NCBI RefSeq assembly: GCF_001264245.1
Contig: NZ_CP011339.1
Span: 4,402,001-4,466,000, forward strand
Length of the DNA stretch: 64,000 bases
DNA from: Microcystis panniformis FACHB-1757
GTDB taxonomy: Bacteria; Cyanobacteriota; Cyanobacteriia; Cyanobacteriales; Microcystaceae
Reading direction: 5' to 3'
The notes below the pieces were generated by a model. It was not told the DNA's origin. It was given only the letters and a program-made list of their open reading frames with translations, and searched no databases. Positions within the stretch are counted from its first letter, which is position 1. Each line of letters starts with the position of its first letter. The position numbers and the translations under genes were made by a program. Positions 16,596-26,300 of the stretch are shown one piece after another.

Positions 16596-16650
16596 TAAAG
16601 AATTTAACGTGAAGACGGGGATGGGTCTCAGCTTATCTACAACTGCTGTC

Positions 16651-17625
16651 CTATTCTTTCCGAATTTTATTTTTCAAACGACACCCTACGGCAATAATGC
16701 CTAAACTCATTAAGCCAAGGGTAACAGAAGGTTCAGGAGTCGAAACAATTCTCAGTTGCAGGGGAAATTGAATAGAAACCACGGGATTTAATGGGCCAAT
16801 TGAGGGATCGATAAAAACGTCATCTGGGACAACGGCGGCATCTTCACTGACTAATTGTACTTTATTAGAACCCACATCGACTAAGAAAGCATTGGCTAAT
16901 CCGTCAAATTCTCCGAGCAGGCCAGCTACCTTAGAAACACTAAAGGGATCACTAATAATCGCTTCAGAGTCATCATCAGGAGCGGTGGTTGCGCCATATT
17001 CTAAGAATGAATAAATATCGCTATAACCAAAGCTAAGAATTTTAGTGTTGTCCAACAATAAAAAGCTTTCCACTTCCTTAGGATTAGCGGCATAAATGCG
17101 TTCTTCTAGAGAAGACGTAGGAGAGGAAAAATAGTTCTCTCCATTAATATCATTTCCTAAATTCCAACTCTTGGTAAAATCCCCGTTTTTAGGACCAAAA
17201 CTAAACCCAATACGATCGACATTAATACTGTTATTGGTGAGGAAAGTCGCAAAGTTAGAAAATCCTGTAATATTATTTAACAATGTGGCGGCTCGGGTTG
17301 CTCCTAAAGGATTAACCAAATTTTCGGGACTAAAATCAATCCCCGCAGCATAATAGGGGGCTGGATTTCCAGGTGAATTTAAAGCGGTTTCAGTGTGACC
17401 GGCGCCATAGCCCACAAATCCTTGAGGAGTCGGGTCTGTTCGTTTTCCAAATAACCGCAAACAGTTATTAGAAGCAATAGGCCGAGTTGCAATAAATTGG
17501 ATGGAACTAAAATCAAATAAATCACCTGTTTCACAACTAGCAGCACGAGTGGGAAGGGGAGCTAATAAAGTGGCTGTTCCAGCGGTAGTTAGCCCAAGCA
17601 ATAAAGCAAAATGACGCATAGACAT
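16651..17625 (-). CDS. PEP-CTERM exported protein
   Basis: 324 residues: signal peptide (MSMRHFALLLGLTTAGTATL, cleavage near PTRA-A), a long extracellular domain, then 'STPEPSVTLGLMSLGIIAVG' plus a basic end (CRLKNKIRKE), i.e. a PEP motif, hydrophobic helix and positive tail. This is the sorting signal that exosortase/archaeosortase systems recognise to process surface or EPS-linked proteins. Its core (QFIATRPIASNN, GAGHTETALN, ITGFSNF, FGPKNGD..KSWNLG, FSFGP, FPLQLR) is closely similar to the interrupted gene at 53822-55224, so the two are paralogues on opposite sides of the biosynthetic cluster and in opposite orientation. The function is unknown. Confidence 0.85.
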   Translation of the reverse strand: MSMRHFALLLGLTTAGTATLLAPLPTRAASCETGDLFDFSSIQFIATRPIASNNCLRLFGKRTDPTPQGFVGYGAGHTETALNSPGNPAPYYAAGIDFSPENLVNPLGATRAATLLNNITGFSNFATFLTNNSINVDRIGFSFGPKNGDFTKSWNLGNDINGENYFSSPTSSLEERIYAANPKEVESFLLLDNTKILSFGYSDIYSFLEYGATTAPDDDSEAIISDPFSVSKVAGLLGEFDGLANAFLVDVGSNKVQLVSEDAAVVPDDVFIDPSIGPLNPVVSIQFPLQLRIVSTPEPSVTLGLMSLGIIAVGCRLKNKIRKE

Positions 17626-17784
17626 GAGTTTTTTCCTAATTCAAAATAGAGAGATTCTGAAAAACCTTTTGTAGTTTTTGCTGATCAGCATATTTCTAAA
17701 TTGCTGAAGATTAGAGATTTAGATAGATTAATTTTAGATTTGATGATTAAGTTTTTTTAAGTTCAATCTATCTAGACATCATCT

Positions 17785-17904
17785 AAGTAGGGAGGCACAA
17801 TTATTTGTAGGATGGGTTAGCGGTACCGTAACCTGTGCGGGCGTTGGGTTTCATGCTTCAACCCAACCTACGTTCATCTTATATTTAATTCCACCCACCC
17901 ACTT
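17785..17904. repeat. Repeat R2, complete copy 1 (120 bp)
   Basis: The ends are aagtagggagg and cacccaccca-ctt (inverted-repeat like). It contains the gttgggtttcatgcttcaacccaac hairpin. It sits inside a sequence whose uninterrupted, inverted form exists at 55335-55359 (tctagacatcatct joined to atatctagttt), which defines both its ends. No clear target duplicate is seen. Confidence 0.85.
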
Positions 17905-18230
17905 ATATCTAGTTTAAAATAGGAAAGTCCTCAGCAAAATGGAGAATCTTTGGCAGAAGACGACTTTGACTGCGATTAACAGCCCGAAGGTATCGACTAA
18001 TGTGAATCTCTTTCTTCCTTTAATCCGTTTCCCCGCATCATAACCCACCTCTTGATTAATCATCGTGGCGGTTTTGACCGATTGGCTGTCTAAAACTCCC
18101 GCGCTCGCCGCCGTTAGATGACCTTCCATCGTCCTGACGTAATCCCGGAGACAGTTATGGATTTTCAGCCATGTTCCGTCTTGAGTCCACTTTCTCAAGT
18201 AGTAGTAAGCTAAGACGCATCTTAACCGCC
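17905..18230 (-). pseudogene. IS5-family transposase fragment with IS end
   Basis: The minus-strand frame 18198-17914 reads RKWTQDGTWLKIHNCLRDYV, then 'AGVLDSQSVKTATMINQEVGYDAGKRIKGRKRFTLVDTFG'. This is the IS5-type DDE transposase middle region with its 'DSQSVKT' and 'GYD.GK..KGRKR' motifs. The N-terminal third and C-terminal half are lost. The last stretch (17905-17957) is the element's end and is repeated, inverted, at 55293-55359. It is dead. Confidence 0.8.
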
Positions 18231-18479
18231 TATCCTTAGATTAGCTAAATCTCCCCTAATCCCTTTACTTTTGCCTCTTGCAAGAGTGCAAGAGTGCAAG
18301 AGTGCCTCATCTCAACAAGCAATTTAAATGCGCGGGCAGCTTATACTGTCTCGTCGGGTAGTCCTGGGGCAGCCACCGCCACGCGCATTACCTACAGAGG
18401 ACGTAAAATAGGGCGTTGATGACACCGATGCAAAAGTTAGTTCGGGTCTAGGTTTTAAGAAATTCCGCCAAAGAAGATT
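18231..18479. other. Gene-free stretch of repeat fragments
   Basis: Contains 'caagagtgcaagagtgcaagagtgc' tandem triplets around 18278-18305 and an inverted fragment of repeat R4 near 18295-18345. I see no gene. Confidence 0.5.
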
Positions 18480-18617
18480 GGCTCTCCTCTTATTTGTGTG
18501 ATAAGTTTAACTGAATATAGGATCGATCAATCTTTGTGTCCTTTGTGATTCGTTCCACTCACTCGCCAGGAGGATTGTATCTTAGAATACATTTTACCCA
18601 CCAAACCTAAGAGAGCC
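18480..18617. mobile_element. MITE-C, copy 1 (138 bp)
   Basis: The ends are GGCTCTCCT and the complement GGCTCTCTT. The 7-bp target duplicate gaagatt is at 18473-18479 and 18618-18624. The interior contains cacacaaataag-, gatcgatc- and tgtctctgtg-like stretches shared with 53495-53639, which is in the opposite orientation. Confidence 0.85.
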
Positions 18618-18936
18618 GAAGATTCATATCTCAAATCAGCAACGCCTTGCATGACTATGACTACTTACTCACCGTTCGCTCATTTCTCGAACCGAAAATT
18701 TGATAGATTGCCTCAAATGCAGTCTAGCAAACGCATTGAGCGTTCTACTCGAATATTTATTAGCACAAAAAGACCATTGGGAAGTTAACGAATTGATCAG
18801 GGTTTGAGCGAGTCAATTGGCGATCGCATTATCGGCACTTTTCTGCTTACCTTATTCGCTAAAAAGCATACAGGATAAAGGTAACAGCAATTTTAAAACC
18901 CTTCCCTTAAAAAATTAAGCGCACAATGAGTACTTA

Positions 18937-19029
18937 AGTACCTAGGCAAAATTATTTACACATGACGATCATTGCCCCGTAAGGGTTTTAGCTCGATCGG
19001 GCAGGTAATTAATTTTGCATGACTACTTA
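18937..19029. repeat. Short inverted-repeat element (93 bp)
   Basis: It starts taagtacctaggcaaaatta and ends taattttgcatgactactta; these pair over about 20 bases. Phrases from it also occur at 18647-18665. It is a likely small MITE. The remaining 19030-19200 holds another IS-end-like phrase (gtgcggaatgtgggttt) and no gene. Confidence 0.55.
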
Positions 19030-19328
19030 CTATAATTTGAAGTGCGGAATGTGGGTTTTAAAAATTTGCGGAAAGACGCATCTCCGCTTGTAGAGCAAAG
19101 ATAAGCTCAATACAGCACTTTCCGAGACGGATCATCCCATGCAATCACCGAAAGGCTTACTGTATAAGCACTTCAACCCTAGAAGTTGTACTTGAGCGAT
19201 CAGCCAAGTGCTATAATTTCCTTATCAAGAATTAAGAAGATCAGGAAATCAGTTTTGTTTGTGATGGAGTGAAAACTATCTTTTGTGGTCAAAAAATTAT
19301 CTATTTTGAAAATTATAGGAACAGTCTC

Positions 19329-20231
19329 ATGCTTTTAACTCCAAACTGTAACCCTCTTAACTCCCTTAACTTCTCTCATTCTACGGCTAACTTTCTTAAT
19401 GCCGTCCCTCAGCAAGAAATAGCTGAATCCATATCTGTTATTCAATATTTAATCAATCAAATCCCTGAATCTGTGTTGTGGATCGATTCCCAAGGAGGGA
19501 TTAAGCATTACAATGATGCGGCTTGTGCTTTATTGGGATATTCCAGAGAACAGTTATCTAATTTGACTATAGAAGAAGCTGCTCAAGATTTTTTAAACTC
19601 AGATTGGTCTAGATACTGGAAATTAATTCAACGTCGAGGTTTTGGACGTTTGATCACACACCATCCTTATTATGGGGATCATCAATCCCTCGATATTACG
19701 GTTAACCTTCTCAAATATGGAGATCAAGATTATATAAGCATAGTAGCTCGTTCCTTAAATTTTCTAGAATCTGAAAAAGATGGCTACGCTTGCAGAATTC
19801 ATCCTTCTGTTAACTCAAAACAAGCTCCTCAATCGTTGATACAGCCTTCTTCTACCCCGCAACCGAATTTCTTTGATTCTTTGGCTTCTTTCTACCCTAA
19901 TAGTTCTCAATTAAAACCCGTTTTTGAGTTTATTGAGGCAAATTATAGTCAACCGATTACCCTCAATGATGTGGCTGGAGCGGCTGGTTATTCTCCTGCT
20001 TATTTAACCAATTTAGTTAAGCGTCGCACCGACAAAACGATTATTCATTGGATTGTGGAACGAAGAATGCTAGAAGCCCGATCCTTGTTACTGAAAACCC
20101 ATGAGTCAATTACCAAAATTGCCGCCACCGTTGGGTTTACTGACCCCTATTATTTTTCCCGTCGCTTTAGTCAGTTACATAAAGTATCTCCTAAACGTTG
20201 GCGAGAAAAATATCAAACTCAAGTAGCTTAA
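19329..20231 (+). CDS. PAS-domain AraC-family transcription regulator
   Basis: 300 residues from the chosen ATG (AGGAAC lies 6 bases upstream; a GTG at 19269 would add 20 residues). Residues about 35-140 are a PAS sensor (IPESVLWIDSQGGIKHYNDAACALLGYSREQL). After a Ser/Pro-rich linker, the last 100 residues are an AraC double helix-turn-helix: 'QPITLNDVAGAAGYSPAYLTNLVKRRTDKTIIHWIVERRM' and 'ITKIAATVGFTDPYYFSRRFSQLHKVSPKRWR'. It lies just before the biosynthetic genes on the same strand with nothing else in between on that strand, so it is the best candidate for their pathway-specific activator. The signal sensed is unknown. Confidence 0.87.
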   Translation: MLLTPNCNPLNSLNFSHSTANFLNAVPQQEIAESISVIQYLINQIPESVLWIDSQGGIKHYNDAACALLGYSREQLSNLTIEEAAQDFLNSDWSRYWKLIQRRGFGRLITHHPYYGDHQSLDITVNLLKYGDQDYISIVARSLNFLESEKDGYACRIHPSVNSKQAPQSLIQPSSTPQPNFFDSLASFYPNSSQLKPVFEFIEANYSQPITLNDVAGAAGYSPAYLTNLVKRRTDKTIIHWIVERRMLEARSLLLKTHESITKIAATVGFTDPYYFSRRFSQLHKVSPKRWREKYQTQVA

Positions 20232-20331
20232 ATGATGGCTGAGTTTTAGGTTTTAGGTTCTAAGTATTTAAACTTTACACCTTACATAATCATGATTGAG
20301 GTGGGCAATGCCCACCTTAGTAGTGCTTAAA

Positions 20332-20850
20332 TTATCCCTGTTTGATGGCAGGAAGAGACGGAGATTGACGAGAGAGTGAAAGGGTAATACCTAGTTGGGA
20401 TAAATCAACCGTTTTATAGTTTAGGATAAACCCTAAGCCATATTTTTCTACCACAGGAATCGGTAATTTGGCGGCATGACTATAAACCACTCTAACGGTA
20501 TCTTGGCTTCCTTTATTGGGTGAGTTATTAGGTTTTTGTTCAACAAATTGACCCAAAAACTGTAGAGAACTATAGGTTTTATTTGCTTGTTGGGCAATTT
20601 GGAGAAATTCAGAAACTGCTTGTTCTAATTCCTGCGTCAAGCTATTAATATTCTCCCCAATTTGTAACAATTGATACTCCTGTTTAGATAACAGTTTTTC
20701 TAGCTTATCTTGCAGTTCTGTTTCAAGCTGTACAACGGCTGAAGTTAATAATTCTTGGAGCATTTGCGGAGATTTATGAGCGGTTTCAATCGATTGAGTA
20801 GTAGGAGGAATCTGTTTGACAGATGGGTTAAGAACATGAGTCTCTATCAT
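20332..20850 (-). CDS. Coiled-coil protein of unknown function
   Basis: 172 residues. Residues about 30-100 form a helical, Gln/Glu/Leu-rich coiled coil (AVVQLETELQDKLEKLLSKQ ... LTQELEQAVSEFLQIAQQ). A short C-terminal region follows (VRVVYSHAAKLPIPVVEKYGLGF). No signal peptide or named domain is recognised. It is divergent from the carrier-protein gene, so the 285-base gap between them could hold promoters for both. Whether it belongs to the pathway is unclear. Confidence 0.6.
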   Translation of the reverse strand: MIETHVLNPSVKQIPPTTQSIETAHKSPQMLQELLTSAVVQLETELQDKLEKLLSKQEYQLLQIGENINSLTQELEQAVSEFLQIAQQANKTYSSLQFLGQFVEQKPNNSPNKGSQDTVRVVYSHAAKLPIPVVEKYGLGFILNYKTVDLSQLGITLSLSRQSPSLPAIKQG

Positions 20851-21134
20851 AATTTTTACCTAGTAACTAGCAAATTAATTTTGTTACCTTTTATTGTAGG
20901 ATAAAGTAGGGTAAATTTAATGGATAATATTTTGTATTGTCTGCTAGGTTTTTCGATTATATTTATATAGTAAAAATGTGCTAAATTTGACCATAAAAAA
21001 TAGGAATAAAAAAAATCCAGTTTTGGCGAAAAATAAAACATGGCTGATCAATGGGTAGAGGAATAAACTAGGAATATCAGTTAAGCAATCTTAGTTTGCT
21101 ACAACACTTTTTTCACCTTAAAGGAACTTAAACC

Positions 21135-21398
21135 ATGATGACAACTGTTCAATCCCCTTGTACCGTTGAAGACATTCAAAACTGGCTCGTTGATCAGTTT
21201 GCTCAACAACTCGATGTTGACCTTGATGACATTGATATTGAAGAACCTTTTGATAATTATGAACTCGACTCACGAAAAGCGTTAGTTTTATTAGGACGCT
21301 TAGAAAAATGGCTCGGAAAGGAATTAAATCCTGTGGTCATTTTTAACTATCCCACCATTGCTGAATTAGCAACCCGATTAGGGGAATTATATCTTTAA
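21135..21398 (+). CDS. Free-standing acyl/peptidyl carrier protein
   Basis: 87 residues with the phosphopantetheine-attachment motif 'YELDSRKALVLLGRLE' (serine in LDS at about residue 48) and the usual closing 'PVVIFNYPTIAELATRLGEL'. AAAGGAAC is 8 bases upstream of ATG. The 'LDSRKA' version is close to that of carrier proteins acting with fatty acyl-AMP ligases in cyanobacterial pathways. It is the first biosynthetic gene and is followed 62 bases on by the halogenase. It may carry the halogenase's substrate, or serve as the missing carrier for the serine-activating protein at 33343; the sequence does not decide between these. Confidence 0.92.
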   Translation: MMTTVQSPCTVEDIQNWLVDQFAQQLDVDLDDIDIEEPFDNYELDSRKALVLLGRLEKWLGKELNPVVIFNYPTIAELATRLGELYL

Positions 21399-21460
21399 CT
21401 TTTTCTTGTATTCTTTCTTATTCACTCTCTTCCTCATCACATTTTAGGAGAATTTCACCA

Positions 21461-23257
21461 ATGGTTGCTACTAACACTAATGAGTATGATGTTGTGATTA
21501 TGGGAGCAGGTTTCGCCGGGGTCTGTCAAGCAAGACACTTACTTCTAAATGTTCCCAACATTAAAATTGCACTGATCGATCCTCGTCCAGAAGAAAGAAC
21601 TAATAAAGACCTCAAAATTGGCGAATCAATGGTGGAAATTGCCACCTTATTTGTCTGCAAAGAATTGGGGTTATATGAGTATATGATCGAAAATCATCCT
21701 CCCAAATTTGGACTAAACTTCCATTGGCCGAAAAAGAAGGACAAAACGACTACCACTGATGATTATTATCATATTTGGAATAATCGTCAACCGCCTTTGG
21801 CTTCCTTTCAAATGAACCGGGCAAAATTTGAACGGGATCTCCTAAAAATGAATAAAGCGATGGGAGCAACTTTTTATCAAGGTCGAGTTGTAGATGTTGA
21901 TTTAACCTCAAAAGATGAACTCAAAACCGTTATCGCTAAAGTCGAAAATGAACAGATAACTCTCAAAGCAAAGCACGTTATTGATGCCGCAGGACGGAAG
22001 TTTATTATTGGTCAAAAAACCGATAATCTCCTATTTGGAGCAGATAATCTTTTTGGACTTGATACCGGTTCTGTTTGGGTTAGAGTTAACAATATTGATC
22101 GCACCATTTTTCACGATGGTTATGATCCTTATGGTACAACTTGTAGCCATTACTATGCAACCAATCATTGGTTTGGTCATGGTCATTGGTTATGGATGAT
22201 TCCCACAGAAAAAGACTCCCAAGAAATCTCTATTGGAATTGCTCAACATCGCAGTGTTATCGCCAACGACCAAATTAATACTCAAGAGAAGTTTTATGCT
22301 TTCCTAAAAGCCAATCACAATCTACTTTATCGCTTAGTCACCTCTGGCGAAAATGTCGATTTTCATTATCTTCCTAGAGTTTCCCATACTAGCAAAACGA
22401 TGTTTTCTCAAGATAATTGGTATGTAGTTGGAGATGCTGCTTGTATTTTTGATCCCTTTTACTCTTTGGGAACAAGTATGATTGCTTTTGCGATTGAAAG
22501 TATCACGGAAATTATTCGTTCTCAACTTGCAGGAGAAGCGGATACAGAAGAAAAACGGGCTGCTTACAATGACTTTAACCTTACCTATACTCGATTGAAT
22601 AATCATCTCATTGAACACCATGATAAACAATTAGGTCATGCTAGTATCATGAGTTGGCGTATTTATGCCGAATATATGTGGTGGTTTGGGATTCAAATTC
22701 CCCTTTATGTCGGCAAATGGCATTTAGATACTGGCTTTATTTCCCGTTATGTGCCAAAAGTTCAAGCGGATATAAAAGGATATTGGCATCATCTCTATGA
22801 ACAATTTAACCAATTAGTTGAGCAGAATAAAAATATTGGTTTTATGGATGCTCATCGTACTGATCAATTAATCTGGGGTTATCATACCCTCAAACACTTC
22901 GATGACTTTATCGAAAACACTAAATTTGAACCAAGACGGTGCAATGTTTTCGCTGGAATTAAAGCGACCAGTTTTTATACAGCAGTTTGGTATGCAAAGT
23001 TCCTCTGGAAAGGATTTGGTTTTTCAGCTTTTCTCAATCCAAAAAATCTGTCCTATCTGTTTGGACATCTTAATGGCGCAGTTCAATCTGCCATTACGGA
23101 AATGGTCTATAAATATTTGACTCGTAAGCTTTCTGATAATAGCCAAATTGAACAAACTCGCCAAGAATTTACCAACTATCGTTATCGTCCTCAACTAAAT
23201 CCTTGGGTAAAAAAAGAAGTAAAAAGATCGCCCGAAAAAATACCTATTATTGTCTAA
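21461..23257 (+). CDS. Flavin-dependent halogenase
   Basis: 598 residues. The FAD-binding GxGxxG form 'VIMGAGFAGVCQARHL' is at residues 13-28. The halogenase lysine is in 'DLKIGESMVE' at about residue 55. The second flavin-dependent-halogenase signature 'WLWMIP' (WxWxIP) is at about residues 244-249, and 'VVGDAACIFDPFYSLGTSM' is the flavin-contacting stretch. It would use FADH2 and oxygen to make hypohalous acid and halogenate an electron-rich or carrier-bound carbon; a separate flavin reductase is needed and none is seen here. The C-terminal 200 residues extend beyond the FAD core. Adjacent to a free carrier protein, it more likely halogenates a carrier-bound acyl or aminoacyl group than free tryptophan. 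This is inference. Confidence 0.9.
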   Translation: MVATNTNEYDVVIMGAGFAGVCQARHLLLNVPNIKIALIDPRPEERTNKDLKIGESMVEIATLFVCKELGLYEYMIENHPPKFGLNFHWPKKKDKTTTTDDYYHIWNNRQPPLASFQMNRAKFERDLLKMNKAMGATFYQGRVVDVDLTSKDELKTVIAKVENEQITLKAKHVIDAAGRKFIIGQKTDNLLFGADNLFGLDTGSVWVRVNNIDRTIFHDGYDPYGTTCSHYYATNHWFGHGHWLWMIPTEKDSQEISIGIAQHRSVIANDQINTQEKFYAFLKANHNLLYRLVTSGENVDFHYLPRVSHTSKTMFSQDNWYVVGDAACIFDPFYSLGTSMIAFAIESITEIIRSQLAGEADTEEKRAAYNDFNLTYTRLNNHLIEHHDKQLGHASIMSWRIYAEYMWWFGIQIPLYVGKWHLDTGFISRYVPKVQADIKGYWHHLYEQFNQLVEQNKNIGFMDAHRTDQLIWGYHTLKHFDDFIENTKFEPRRCNVFAGIKATSFYTAVWYAKFLWKGFGFSAFLNPKNLSYLFGHLNGAVQSAITEMVYKYLTRKLSDNSQIEQTRQEFTNYRYRPQLNPWVKKEVKRSPEKIPIIV

Positions 23258-23280
23258 ATTTGGGTTAATCACTTAGGCAT

Positions 23281-23325
23281 AGGTAAAAGATAACATCACA
23301 AATCACAAGATAGCATCTTTTACCT
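23281..23325 (+). promoter_or_regulatory. 11-bp perfect stem hairpin before the first PKS gene
   Basis: AGGTAAAAGAT at 23281-23291 pairs with ATCTTTTACCT at 23315-23325 around a 23-base loop. There is no U-tract, so termination is doubtful; it could serve as mRNA stabiliser or attenuator between the halogenase and PKS. Confidence 0.4.
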
Positions 23326-23370
23326 TTAACCCTCCGCAATTGCTGTCTATTACTTACGGATCTCTCAACT

Positions 23371-26300
23371 ATGAAACCTATTGCAATTATTGGGATTGGC
23401 TGTCGTTTTCCTCAAGCCAATAATCCTCAGGAATTCTGGCAATTATTATCAAAGGGAATTGACGGCATCACCGAAATTCCTAAGGAGCGCTGGAATATTA
23501 ATGAATATTATGATGAGAATCCTGAAACACAGGGGAAAATGAATTCTCGTCATGGGGGATTTTTATCGCAAGTTGATGGTTTTGATCCTAATTTTTTCGG
23601 GATTTCTCCTAGAGAAGCCTTATTAATGGATCCTCAGCAACGCTTACTCTTAGAAGTAGCTTGGGAAACCATTGAAGATGCAGGAATAACACGGGAACAA
23701 TTAGCAGGATCGAAAACAGGTGTATTTGTGGGAATTGCCACAAACGATTATAGTCGCATTCATGCAGGATATAGCCACCAACCTCAAGGCTATGATTTAA
23801 CAGGAAACTGCACAAATATCGCAGCCGGTCGTCTTTCCTATCTTTTTAACTTAAAAGGTCCTAGTTTAGCGGTAGATACGGCTTGTTCTTCCTCTTTGGT
23901 CGCAGTGCATCTCGCTTGTCAAAGTTTATGGAATGATGAGTCTTCAATGGCGATCGCAGCAGGGGTTAACCTGATTTTATCCCCTATTGGTAATATTGCG
24001 TTAAGCAAATTGAAAGCCTTGTCTCCTGATGGACGTTGCAAAACCTTTGATGAAAGCGCCAATGGATATGTGCGAAGTGAGGGAGTCGGTTGTATTATTC
24101 TTAAACCGTTGGCTCAAGCGATCGCAGATAAGGATTCCATTTATGCGTTAATTAGAGGAACTGCTATTAATCATGATGGACGCAGCAAGGGGTTAACGGT
24201 TCCTTATGGACCGGCACAAGAAAGCTTGATTCGATCAGCCTTGAAAAATGCTGAAATTGAGCCAAAAGAGCTTAATTATGTGGAATTACACGGGACGGGA
24301 ACATCTTTAGGCGATCCCATCGAAGCGATGGCCTTGGGATCTGTGTTAGAAGAAGGACGAGACAAGGATAATCCTTGTTTGGTGGGATCGGTAAAAAGTA
24401 ATATAGGACATCTCGAAGCAGCGGCAGGAATTGCCAGTGTGATTAAGATGGCACTTTCCCTGAAAAACAAGCAAATTCCGCCCAGTCTGCATTTTAACAA
24501 GCCGAATCCTTATATTCCCTTTGATAAGTTACCCCTTAAACTTCAATCATCTTTAATTACCTGGCCACAACAGGAAACAACCGCCAAGGTGGGAATTAGT
24601 TCTTTTGGATTTTCGGGAACAAACGCTCATATTATCTTGGAAGAAGCTAATTTATCTCACCAAGAACCAATTTCCTTAACTTTCCCTCATTTACTTCCTT
24701 TATCTGCCCATAGTCACGAAGCGGTTAGAGATTTAACTCAAAATTATGAAGATTTCCTGAAAGATCAAGCTTTAACCGCTGAATTTGTCCAGAATCTTTG
24801 CTATAGTGCTAGTGCAAGACGGACTCATCATGCTCATCGTCAGGCAGTTCTGGTTCATTCTCCTGAAGAATTATTGAAGGGTTTAAAAGAGTTAGAAACG
24901 ATTGATTTATCGACTCAATCTAAGCCTTCAAAACGTAAAACAAACATTGCTTTTGTCTTTTCTGGCCAAGGACCTCAATGGTGGGCAATGGGACGGGAAT
25001 TATTAGCAACAGAACCCGTTTTTCGCTCTGTTATTAAACAATGTGATACTTTGATTCAAAAGTATGCTAACTGGTCATTATTAGCGGAATTTAATGCGTC
25101 TGAAGCTCAATCTCGTTTACAAGAAACAGAAGTTTCTCAACCTGCTTTATTCGCTTTACAAGTTGGATTAGCTAAATTATGGCAATCTTGGGGGATTAAT
25201 CCTAAATCTGTGGTTGGTCACAGCTTGGGAGAAGTTGCAGCCGCCCATTTTGCGGGAATTCTAACTCTTGAGGAAGCTATTCATTTGATTTGTCAGCGCG
25301 GACAATTGATGCAGCAAGCAACAGGAAATGGAAAAATGCTTGCGATTGAATTACCTGTTAATGAGGTAGAAAATTTAATAGCTGCTTGGGAAAATAAATT
25401 AGAAATTGCTGCCATTAATAGTCCCTATTCAACGGTTGTATCTGGGGAGTCTCAATCGATCGATCAATTAATTGCTGAATTGTCCCAAAACCATCCTCAT
25501 ATTTTTTACAAAGAACTCCCTGTTAATTATGCTTTTCATAGTCAACAAATGACTACTTTTGCGGATAATTTAGTTAAAAAATTAGGAGAGCTTCAGCCTC
25601 AAAAAAGCACCATATCAATTTTCTCAACCGTAACAGGTGATCAACAAGAGGGGACATTATTTAATGCCGCTTATTGGGGACAAAATATGCGTCAGACGGT
25701 ACGTTTTAACCCTGCGATTGAAGCAATGATTAAATCTCGTCATACTATCTTTGTTGAAATCAGCCCCCATCCTGTTTTATTGGGATATATTAAAAGTACC
25801 TTGCGAGAACAAGATACTGAGGGATTTGTTTTACCCTCTCTAAGACGAGAACATTCTGAACGGGGAACGCTATTAAATTCTTTAGGAAAGCTCTACACTT
25901 GGGGACATTCGATTAATTGGGAAAAATTATATCCCGAAAATTGTCAGTTTGTTAAGTTACCGCTTTATCCTTGGCAACATGAATCTTATTGGGTAAGTGA
26001 TGCTAAACCTCAATTTAAGTCTGTTTCGTCTGCTTCTAGTTTACTTAATTTATTAGTTGAAGGCAAAACTGAACAACTAACTGAACAGTTAAATCAAAGT
26101 GATCAATTATCACCTGAAGTCAAGCAATTTTTACCCCAATTATTACAGTTATTGGTTGGAGAAGATGCAATAATAGCAGGCAAGATGCCTATCCTACAGG
26201 ATGTTAGTAAGAACTGTTACAAAGTGGAATGGCAACTCAGTCCTTTAAACTTAAAAAATAAGCCTTCTCAAGGAGAACGGTGGTTAATTTTTAATGATAA

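Noticed and set aside
18231..19328. Search for tRNA or small RNA genes in the long gap before the regulator
   Set aside because: I found repeat elements only and no cloverleaf-type arms or T-loop sequence that I could defend by eye.
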